DNA of 48,043 nt from Chthoniobacter flavus. Lineage in GTDB: Bacteria > Verrucomicrobiota > Verrucomicrobiia > Chthoniobacterales > JACTMZ01. How positions within the stretch are numbered: the first letter of the stretch is position 1; each line of letters starts with the position of its first letter. The stretch spans positions 1 through 48,043 of the forward strand of contig CAMDUL010000004.1 in the NCBI GenBank assembly GCA_945878135.1, read 5' to 3'. Below, piece after piece: positions 41,916-48,043 of the stretch. The notes under the pieces were generated by a model. The model searched no databases. It saw nothing but the letters and a program-made list of their open reading frames with translations, and was not told the DNA's origin. The translations under genes were made by a program, and so were the position numbers.

Positions 41916-43084
41916 ACCGCCGCAAAATCGTCGTCCTCGGATTCATGGGCGGATGCCCCATCGCCGGCGTCGTCTGGCAGCACATCCACTACATCGTCGG
42001 CCTGCAGCGGCTCGGCCACGAGGTGTGGTATGTGGAGGACGGGCTCCGTTACCCCTACGACCCGGAGGCTTTCACCATCACGGAGGACTTCTCCTACGCG
42101 GCCCGCACCCTGCAGCGGCTCGCGGAACAATACGGCTTCGCCGACCGTTGGTGCTTCTGCGCGCGCTACGGCGATGAACCGAAAACCGCCGGCCTCGACC
42201 TCGGGCAGTTGCGCGCGCTTTACCGCGAGTGCGACGCGGCGCTCAACGTCTGCGGCAGCCATGATCTCAACGACGACCTGCTTTCCGTCCGCCGCCTGAT
42301 CTACGTGGAAAGCGATCCCGGGGTCGAACAGATCAAGATCGATCTCGGCGACACGACCGTCCGCGACTACCTCGCGCGCCACGCGTCGCTCTTCACCTTC
42401 GGCGAACTGGTCGGCACGGAAAAATTCCCCGTGCCCCTGCACGGTCTGGCCTGGCAGCCCACGCGCCAACCGGTGGTCAGCGATCTTTGGTCGACCGGCG
42501 CGCCACCACCGGAAGACGCCGTATTCACCTCCATTTGCAACTGGTCGACCAGCGGCAAAAAGGACGTCACTTGGCGCGGCAGCAATTACCTGTGGAGCAA
42601 ATCGCTCGAATTCTTGAAATTCGCCCAGGCTCCGCGCCGGTGCGGCGAGACGTTCGAACTGGCCACCGACATCAAAGACCCCGGCGAGAAGCAAATTTTC
42701 ACGGACAACAGTTGGCGTCTGGTCGATCCGCATGCGTTGAGCATCGATTGGGACCGCTACCGAGATTACATCCGCGCTTCCCGGGGTGAATTCACCGTGG
42801 CCAAGGACCAATACACGCGCCTGCACACCGGATGGTTCAGCGACCGCTCGGCGTGCTACCTCGCATCCGGCCGTCCGGTCATCACGCAGGAAACCGGATT
42901 CACCGATTTCTACGGCGGCCGCGAGGGCTTGCTGTCCTTCCAAACGATGGACGACGTGGTTGCCGCAGCGGAGAGCATCCGGGCCGATTACCCGCGCCAT
43001 GCACGCGCCGCGGCGGAAATCGCGCGCGAATATTTCGAAGCGGACAAAGTGCTGGCCTCATTGCTCGAGCGGGCCGAGGTTTAG
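41912..43084 (+). CDS. Glycosyltransferase-like protein (GT-B type)
   Basis: A 390-residue protein. The start KIVVLGFMGGCPIAGVVWQHI resembles a GT-B glycine loop, but no clean E-x7-E donor motif follows. HTGWFSDRSACYLASGRPVI and QETGFTDFYGGREGLLSF resemble the late donor-binding half. The YVEDGLRYPYDPEAFTITED region is characteristic of a group usually annotated as glycosyltransferase family 1-like proteins. It is translationally coupled to the ABC exporter and probably acts on the same glycan. Confidence 0.68.
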   Translation: MNRRKIVVLGFMGGCPIAGVVWQHIHYIVGLQRLGHEVWYVEDGLRYPYDPEAFTITEDFSYAARTLQRLAEQYGFADRWCFCARYGDEPKTAGLDLGQLRALYRECDAALNVCGSHDLNDDLLSVRRLIYVESDPGVEQIKIDLGDTTVRDYLARHASLFTFGELVGTEKFPVPLHGLAWQPTRQPVVSDLWSTGAPPPEDAVFTSICNWSTSGKKDVTWRGSNYLWSKSLEFLKFAQAPRRCGETFELATDIKDPGEKQIFTDNSWRLVDPHALSIDWDRYRDYIRASRGEFTVAKDQYTRLHTGWFSDRSACYLASGRPVITQETGFTDFYGGREGLLSFQTMDDVVAAAESIRADYPRHARAAAEIAREYFEADKVLASLLERAEV

Positions 43085-43090
43085 CCCACC

Positions 43091-43447
43091 ATGCTTGTTT
43101 CCCGCGCGTTCCTCGTCATGACAGCGGCACTGATAGCCGGTTGCGGTCTGCTTCCCAGGAAGCCGCCCGAAGCCCCCGGGGCCACCCTCCCGACCTGGAT
43201 CGGCCGGGTGGTCATGGTCGATGCCGCCCATCGTTTCGCGCTGGTCGAGACCAGTCTTCCGCCGCGCTTGGAACCGGAGGCCAGCCTGCTCGCTTTCCGC
43301 GAGCGCCGCGTGACTGCCACGCTGGCGGTCACCCCGGAAAATCGCCCGCCCTATCTCGCCGTGAGTATCCTCAGCGGCATGCCGGCGAGCGGGGACACCG
43401 TGGCCTTGGATGAGAGCCGTCCGTTGGAAGACATTACGCCCGAGTGA
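43091..43447 (+). CDS. Small lipoprotein
   Basis: A 118-residue protein. The N-terminus has a lipoprotein signal with lipobox ALIAGC, so the mature Cys would be lipidated. The rest forms beta-strand-rich segments (GRVVMVDAAHRFALVETS, RVTATLAVTPENRPPYLAVSIL), a small barrel-like fold. The lipid would anchor it in the periplasm or outer membrane. No family is recognised. It follows the glycosyltransferase by 6 nt and precedes the TolC-like gene. Confidence 0.75.
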   Translation: MLVSRAFLVMTAALIAGCGLLPRKPPEAPGATLPTWIGRVVMVDAAHRFALVETSLPPRLEPEASLLAFRERRVTATLAVTPENRPPYLAVSILSGMPASGDTVALDESRPLEDITPE

Positions 43448-43483
43448 TCATCCCGGGGTCCCTCCTGTTCCAGCCGGAAAAAC

Positions 43484-43513
43484 TTGGCTCGCACCCTCTG
43501 AGCGGGCTTTAAT
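43484..43513 (+). promoter_or_regulatory. Predicted promoter of the TolC-like gene
   Basis: TTGGCT (43484-43489), 18-nt spacer, TTTAAT (43508-43513), 9 nt before GTG 43523. The -35 and spacing match those of trxB and DUF1802. A start near 43520 would exclude GTG 43514. Confidence 0.4.
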
Positions 43514-43522
43514 GTGCGGCCT

Positions 43523-45448
43523 GTGAAGACGTTCTCCTTTGGAGCCGGCCTGCTGGCCGCTCTGCTGGTTTTTGGCGGTCGCGCCGCCGCCCAGCAGCCG
43601 ACCCCGGGGCCCTCGCCGGCCGCGCCGCCGGACGTTTCGGCCATCATGAAGGAGAGCTTCCCCATGGCCGATTCGCTGGATGCGGCCTCGCCGGCTCCGG
43701 CCGCCTCACCCGCGCCCCTCGCACCCATGCCGGTCGGACTCCCGACGCCCATGCCCAGTCCGGTCGCGTCACCCGTTCCCGCCATCACCAATGTCCCGGG
43801 GCTCGATACGCAACTCGACGGCCAGATCGAGGCGGGCATCCCCGACCCGATGCAGATGACTTTCCCGACCCAGCCGGAGATCCCCGCGCCGGCCATCCAG
43901 AAATCACCCGACCCGGTCACCACGATCAAATTACCTCCGGCCAGTTCGATGGAGCTGCGCCTCACGCCCGATGCGCAGAATTTGCAGATCGATGACGCCA
44001 TCAGGACCGCCCTGACGAAAAACCCCGAAGTCTTGGCCGCCATCCAGCAAATCAGCCGCACCACCGGGCAATTGATCCAGGTGCGCGCCGCCCTCTTGCC
44101 CACGCTCAATGCTTCGAGCGGTTACGAGGCCCAGTCCGAGGACCTCGCCAACCCCAACAGCTCCATCCGCGGGGCGACTTTCGGACCGCAACCGAACAAC
44201 GAGGCTTGGAACGTGAACATCTCGGTCAACCAGAACCTCTGGTCCGGCTGGAAAAACCAGGCCGATTTCTCCGCCGCGCGCCTGGCCAATGACAGCTCGT
44301 TCTACGCCCTGCGCGAAACGATCGACAAAACCGTGGCCGAGACCAAGCGGCTCTTCTACGAGGTCATCTTCAACCGCGCCCTCATCCGCGTGCGCGAGGA
44401 GTCGGTGGCCGTCCTGCAGACCCAGTTGCAGGACCAGCAGAGCCGCTTCGAGGCCGGAACGGTTCCGCGCTTCAATGTGCTGCAGGCCGAGGTCGCGCTG
44501 GCCAACGCCATCCCGCCGGTCATCTCGGCCCGCAACCAGCTGCGCATTTCGCAGTTCGCCCTGGTCAAACAACTCGGCCTCGATTACCCGGCCGATCCTT
44601 CGCTCGTGCCGGTCGATGTCAAAGGCCAGCTCGATTACCGTCCGATCAAACTCGACCTCAAAGAGTCCGTCTTCGCCGCGATGACCCGCAATCCTTCGCT
44701 GAAGATCCAGCGCCAGAACATCCTCATCGACGCCGAACGCCTCAAAGCCGCCATGTCCGGCTTCCAGCCCACGCTCAACGCCACGGCCGGGTGGCAGACC
44801 TTCAACATCCCGCTGGCCAGCAGCCTCGACGAGACCGTCAACGGCTGGTTCTTCGGCGTGACCGGCAGCTGGAACCTTTTCGACGGCCTGGCAACCATCG
44901 GGGCGACCAAGACGGCCCGCGCCGCGCTCGAGCAGTCGAAGATCAACTATGACAATTCCGCCCGCGGCGTCGAACTCGACGTGCAGCGTGCCGTCTCGAA
45001 TCTCATCGAGGCGCAGGAAGTCATCGACAGCCAGCGGGCCAGTGTCGTGCAGGCCACCGAGGCCCTCCGCCTTTCCCGCGAGCGTCTCGATGCCGGCGCC
45101 GGCACGCAGCTCGATGTCCTCAACGCACAGGTCGCGCTCCTCCAGGCCCAGACGACCGAACTCGAGGCGCGCTACCGCTACATCCTCGCGCTGGCCGAAT
45201 ACAACCGCGTCCTCTCGCTCGATACCGTCTACGCCGACACCTACGACGACCCGATGCTGACCGCGCGCGACCGCCGCCGCAACGATCTCCTCAACTCCGC
45301 ACCCAATCCCAACCCCGGCGTCCTCAACGGTGTCATGCCGAAGAAAAACGAGACACTGCCCGGGAGACCGAAGAAGGAAAAGAAGCCGAAGAAGCCCGCG
45401 CCGACCCCCATGCCGGCCGACGCGAAAAAAAGCGTCAACAAGCGCTGA
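43523..45448 (+). CDS. TolC-family outer membrane efflux protein
   Basis: A 641-residue channel from GTG 43523 (43514 is possible). A signal peptide (FSFGAGLLAALLVFGGRAAAQ) is followed by an unusual ~120-residue Pro/Ala/Ser-rich segment. The TolC repeats begin with LTPDAQNLQIDDAIRTALTKNPEVLAA (~150), with the second repeat near ESVFAAMTRNPSLKIQRQNI. Helices (EEAVAVLQTQLQ- and ALEQSKINYDNSARG-like) form the periplasmic tunnel. The C-terminus is Lys/Pro-rich (RPKKEKKPKKPAPTPMPAD). It may serve the MFP/ABC exporter at 16-19 kb, which lacks its own channel, or the glycan cluster. Confidence 0.88.
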   Translation: MKTFSFGAGLLAALLVFGGRAAAQQPTPGPSPAAPPDVSAIMKESFPMADSLDAASPAPAASPAPLAPMPVGLPTPMPSPVASPVPAITNVPGLDTQLDGQIEAGIPDPMQMTFPTQPEIPAPAIQKSPDPVTTIKLPPASSMELRLTPDAQNLQIDDAIRTALTKNPEVLAAIQQISRTTGQLIQVRAALLPTLNASSGYEAQSEDLANPNSSIRGATFGPQPNNEAWNVNISVNQNLWSGWKNQADFSAARLANDSSFYALRETIDKTVAETKRLFYEVIFNRALIRVREESVAVLQTQLQDQQSRFEAGTVPRFNVLQAEVALANAIPPVISARNQLRISQFALVKQLGLDYPADPSLVPVDVKGQLDYRPIKLDLKESVFAAMTRNPSLKIQRQNILIDAERLKAAMSGFQPTLNATAGWQTFNIPLASSLDETVNGWFFGVTGSWNLFDGLATIGATKTARAALEQSKINYDNSARGVELDVQRAVSNLIEAQEVIDSQRASVVQATEALRLSRERLDAGAGTQLDVLNAQVALLQAQTTELEARYRYILALAEYNRVLSLDTVYADTYDDPMLTARDRRRNDLLNSAPNPNPGVLNGVMPKKNETLPGRPKKEKKPKKPAPTPMPADAKKSVNKR

Positions 45449-45450
45449 CC

Positions 45451-46092
45451 GTGTCCGCGTCTTTTTTCGAGCCCCTGGCCGACGTTCCGGGTATCCGCGC
45501 CACCTTCATCCCGCGCCTGCCGGGGATCGATGTGGACGCCGACCGCGCCACTGCCTTGGAGCGCCTCGCCCCGGCGCATGACGACTTCCTCCGCGCGCGC
45601 GGTTTCGACCCCGCGCGCCTCGCCACGGCCGAACAAGTGCATGGCGCCGTTGTCGCCGTGGCCGACGCGCCCGGCCCGCACGCCGGGGCCGACGCGCTGG
45701 TCACCGCCGCACCCGGGCTCGCTCTCGGGATCTACGTGGCCGACTGCGCCGCCGTGTTCATGGCCGACCGCCGCGGCCGCGCGGTCGGCCTGGCCCATTC
45801 CGGACGCGCCGGCACCGCGGCGAACATCACCGCTGTGACCATCGATGCCATGTCCCGCCGCTTCGGCGTCGATCCCGCCGACCTCGTCGTTCATTTGAGC
45901 CCGTGCATCCGTCCGCCGCTTTACGAAAAGGATTTCGCCGCGGACATCGTCGCGCAGGCGCGCGCCGCCGGGGCGGGGGAAGTGATCGACGATGGCGTTT
46001 GCACCGGGCGGGAAGTTGCGCGTTATTATTCTTATCGCGTCGAACGCGGCCGCACCGGCCGCATGCTCGCCGTCTTGTCGCTGATACCATGA
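45451..46092 (+). CDS. PgeF/YfiH-type polyphenol oxidase-like (laccase) protein
   Basis: A 213-residue single-domain protein. Conserved EQVHG (metal His), YVADCAAVF (Cys) and AHSGRAGTAAN (His) carry the three metal-site residues of the PgeF family. Members were called laccases; later work describes purine nucleoside phosphorylase/deaminase or peptidoglycan-precursor editing activity. GTG 45451 begins 2 nt after the TolC stop. The usual HAGWRG is HSGRAG here. The stop overlaps the methyltransferase ATG. Confidence 0.85.
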   Translation: MSASFFEPLADVPGIRATFIPRLPGIDVDADRATALERLAPAHDDFLRARGFDPARLATAEQVHGAVVAVADAPGPHAGADALVTAAPGLALGIYVADCAAVFMADRRGRAVGLAHSGRAGTAANITAVTIDAMSRRFGVDPADLVVHLSPCIRPPLYEKDFAADIVAQARAAGAGEVIDDGVCTGREVARYYSYRVERGRTGRMLAVLSLIP

Positions 46093-46796
46093 TCCGGAAT
46101 TTCGAAGAGAGCCGTCCGGAATGGATGGATGTGGCCGAGACCGTCTCGCCCGAACTCGAACGCGACCTGGCCAACCTCGAGTCGCTCAACCGCCGCTTCG
46201 GCGCGCACAAACTCGTCCTCGATTACCTCGGTCCCGTGCTGGCCCGCCGCCAACCGCTGCGCATCCTCGACCTCGGCACCGGCGCGGCCGACATCCCTCG
46301 CGCCCTCGTGCGCCGCGCCCGCGAGGTCGGCTGCCCGGTCCTCGTCACCGCCGTCGACCGCCAGCAACCCACCCTCGCCATCGCGGAGGAAATGTCCGCC
46401 GGTTTCCCCGAGATCCGTTTCCAGCAGGCCGACTTCCTCACTTTCGCCGAAGGCACCATTTATGACGTGGTCCTCTGCAATCTCGTCCTGCACCATCTCG
46501 ACGAGTCGGATGCCATCCGTTTGCTGCGACGCTGCCGCGAGCTGACCAAAGGGGTCGCCCTGGTGACCGACCTGCGCCGTTCGCGTCTGGCCCAGACGGC
46601 GATTTTTGCCGTGACCGAAGTCCTTTACCGCGAGCCCATGACCAGGCACGACGCCCGTCTTTCCGCCGAGCGGGCGTTTTCCTTTCCCGAATTGCGCAAG
46701 CTGGCCACCGCCGCCGGTTGGTGGGGCTTCCGACACAAACGCAGCCCGTTTTTCCGTCAGGCCCTCTGGCTCGATCTGGCCGCGCGCAAAAGATAG
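46089..46796 (+). CDS. Class I SAM-dependent methyltransferase
   Basis: A 235-residue methyltransferase. The SAM-binding motif I is ILDLGTGAADIPRALV; motif II is VTAVDRQQPTLAIAE with the Asp that binds ribose; then QQADFLTF and YDVVLCNLVLHHLDES. The arrangement resembles family 11/25 methyltransferases that often act on small polyketides or quinones. The C-terminus has a hydrophobic element (WWGFRHKRSPFFRQALWL). Start ATG 46089 overlaps the PgeF stop (ATGA), so both belong to one transcript. Confidence 0.85.
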   Translation: MIRNFEESRPEWMDVAETVSPELERDLANLESLNRRFGAHKLVLDYLGPVLARRQPLRILDLGTGAADIPRALVRRAREVGCPVLVTAVDRQQPTLAIAEEMSAGFPEIRFQQADFLTFAEGTIYDVVLCNLVLHHLDESDAIRLLRRCRELTKGVALVTDLRRSRLAQTAIFAVTEVLYREPMTRHDARLSAERAFSFPELRKLATAAGWWGFRHKRSPFFRQALWLDLAARKR

Positions 46797-46814
46797 CCCC
46801 TTCCCGCCGGGCAG

Positions 46815-46836
46815 GGCCCGCCGGCCCCGGCGGGCC
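46815..46836. other. GC-rich inverted repeat between methyltransferase and ilvB
   Basis: GGCCCGCCGG and CCGGCGGGCC are perfect 10-nt complements separated by CC. It lies 18 nt past the methyltransferase stop and lacks a T-run; it may be a weak terminator or 3' stabiliser. Confidence 0.5.
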
Positions 46837-46884
46837 GCTGCTGTTTCCCGAAGTGCGCGGTCGGATGGCACCCCTTCCCAGTGG

Positions 46885-46913
46885 TTGCACCCCCAGTGCC
46901 TCTCGGGTATAAC
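46885..46913 (+). promoter_or_regulatory. Predicted promoter of ilvB
   Basis: TTGCAC (46885-46890), 17-nt spacer, TATAAC (46908-46913). The expected +1 coincides with the A of ATG 46920, implying a leaderless mRNA. The -10 matches consensus at five of six positions; the -35 is weak. Confidence 0.45.
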
Positions 46914-46919
46914 CCCCCG

Positions 46920-48043
46920 ATGAGCATTTCGACCGCCACCGGCCGGGGACCCGCTTCGGCGCAAAAGAGCGCCAAGTTGATGAACGGCGCGGAGATTCTT
47001 GTGCGCTGCCTCGAACTCGAGGGCGCCGACACCATTTTCGCCTATCCCGGCGGGGCCAGCATGCCCATCCATCAGGCGCTGACCCGTTCCAAAAAAATCC
47101 GCACCATCCTCCCGCGCCACGAGCAGGGCGGGGTCTTCGCGGCCGAAGGCTACGCCCGCGCCACCGGCAAAGTCGGACTTTGCATGGCCACCTCCGGCCC
47201 CGGCGCGACCAACCTCGTGACCGGCCTGGCCGACGCCTTCATGGATTCGGTTCCCGTCATTGCCGTCACCGGCCAGGTCCCGCAAGACATGATCGGCCGC
47301 GGCGCGTTCCAGGAAACCGACTTTTTCGGCATGACCCTGCCGATCGTGAAGCACAGCTATCTTATCTGGGACATTCACGACATCCCGCGCGTGGTCAAAG
47401 AGGCTTTCCACATCGCCACCTCCGGCCGCCCGGGCCCAGTGGTCATCGATCTGCCGAAAAACATCCAGAACCAGAAGATCGAGCCCGTCTTCCCGGAAAA
47501 GATCACCCTGCGCGGCTACGATCCCGACAAGCGCGCGACCGACGCGCAGTTGCTCGAGATGATCCGCCTGATCAAGCAGTCGCGTGAACCCATGATCTAT
47601 TGCGGCGGCGGCATCATCACCTCCGACGCCGCGCCCGAACTCCTCGAGTTTGTCGAACGCACCCAGATCCCCGTGGCCACCACGCTCATGGGCATCGGTT
47701 GCTTCCCCGAATCCCACCCGCTTTCGCTCAAGTGGCTCGGCATGCACGGCACGGTCTATGCCAACAATGCGGTCAACGAGGCCGACCTCCTTTTGGCCAT
47801 CGGCGTGCGCTTCGACGACCGCGTGACCGGCAAAGTCGAAAAGTTCGCCGAGCACGGCACCATCGTCCATATCGATGTCGATGATTCCGAACTGAACAAA
47901 AACAAAGTCGTCGCCCTGCCCATCCTCAGCGACGTCAAATACGCCCTCAAACGCGCCAACCAGCTGCTGGCCAAGGAAGGCTTCGAGCGCGTCAAGGGCG
48001 CCAAGTTCACCCGTTGCAAACCCTGGTATGCCAAGATCGCCGC
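46920..48043 (+). CDS. ilvB: Acetolactate synthase, large (catalytic) subunit, 3' truncated
   Basis: The first 374 residues of a thiamine diphosphate enzyme making acetolactate for Val/Leu/Ile synthesis. After a 20-residue leader-like stretch, [20 protein letters not shown] starts the Pyr domain; the catalytic Glu is E68 in [16 protein letters not shown], followed by [15 protein letters not shown] and [11 protein letters not shown]. The middle FAD-binding domain ([32 protein letters not shown]) matches AHAS. The gene runs off the right end before the ThDP pyrophosphate motif. ATG 46920 fits a leaderless start; MNGAEIL (46980) is an alternative. Confidence 0.95.
   Translation, partial: MSISTATGRGPASAQKSAKLMNGAEILVRCLELEGADTIFAYPGGASMPIHQALTRSKKIRTILPRHEQGGVFAAEGYARATGKVGLCMATSGPGATNLVTGLADAFMDSVPVIAVTGQVPQDMIGRGAFQETDFFGMTLPIVKHSYLIWDIHDIPRVVKEAFHIATSGRPGPVVIDLPKNIQNQKIEPVFPEKITLRGYDPDKRATDAQLLEMIRLIKQSREPMIYCGGGIITSDAAPELLEFVERTQIPVATTLMGIGCFPESHPLSLKWLGMHGTVYANNAVNEADLLLAIGVRFDDRVTGKVEKFAEHGTIVHIDVDDSELNKNKVVALPILSDVKYALKRANQLLAKEGFERVKGAKFTRCKPWYAKIA

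Noticed and set aside
46032..47870. 612-codon minus-strand frame opposite the methyltransferase and ilvB
   Set aside because: It crosses two well-supported plus-strand genes and shows no family features.

Overview
The window is GC-rich, gene-dense bacterial chromosome. It opens on the 3' end of an rRNA operon and breaks off inside an acetolactate synthase gene. It is clearly Gram-negative: bamA, an ompH/skp-type chaperone gene, lpxD, a TolC-family channel and a lipoprotein are present. A thioredoxin/cytochrome c/copper monooxygenase fusion, a Haem_bd cytochrome, a DUF1802 gene, inverted repeats of the TGTAGCGGCGG type and scarce Shine-Dalgarno sites point to the PVC group, most likely Verrucomicrobiota. 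That placement is inferred from gene content; no 16S sequence is present.

Region by region. (1) 1-1264: 23S end, 5S, a strong terminator, a remnant of an AhpD/carboxymuconolactone decarboxylase-like gene, and a Phd-type antitoxin/PIN toxin pair. (2) 1.3-6.3 kb: a small membrane protein, a GAF/HD-GYP signalling protein, and a minus-strand block (SprT-like protein, acetyl-CoA synthetase, an SDR lacking the catalytic Ser). (3) 6.4-13.6 kb: the thioredoxin-cytochrome-monooxygenase fusion followed by an ABCG-like exporter and a HAD phosphatase, then PlsC (minus) and a GT-B glycosyltransferase. (4) 13.6-15.3 kb: a membrane acyltransferase with ankyrin repeats inserted between membrane segments. (5) 15.4-19.2 kb: a tightly overlapping operon for cytochrome b562, a haem-binding cytochrome c, possibly a 46-residue peptide, and a MacB/DevCA-type ABC exporter with its membrane fusion protein. 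(6) 19.3-28.7 kb: mostly minus strand and rich in sulfur metabolism (cysE, a fungal-type cystathionine gamma-synthase homologue, a MalY-type lyase, trxB), with an unusual NRAMP relative, a GNAT protein, a GT4 enzyme and DUF1802; a small AT-hook protein sits here on the plus strand. (7) 28.8-35.0 kb: bamA-ompH-lpxD-cutA-trpC-ruvB. (8) 35.0-45.4 kb: a glycoconjugate cluster of three glycosyltransferases, a GT-C-like membrane protein, an MsbA-type exporter, a lipoprotein and a TolC-family channel, with a sulfotransferase on the opposite strand. (9) 45.4-48.0 kb: a PgeF-type protein, a methyltransferase and ilvB (cut off).

Two patterns cross these regions. Inverted repeats of one family occupy at least four intergenic sites, with a single arm at a fifth. 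Several genes (trxB, DUF1802, tolC-like, ilvB, cytochrome b562, cysE, plsC) have a plausible -35/-10 pair whose -10 box ends only 6-11 nt before the start codon, suggesting leaderless or nearly leaderless mRNAs. The best candidates for an undescribed system are the b562/Haem_bd/ABC operon (15432-19233) and the redox-fusion/ABCG/HAD operon (6485-11398). No tRNA, IS element, CRISPR array or phage was recognised.
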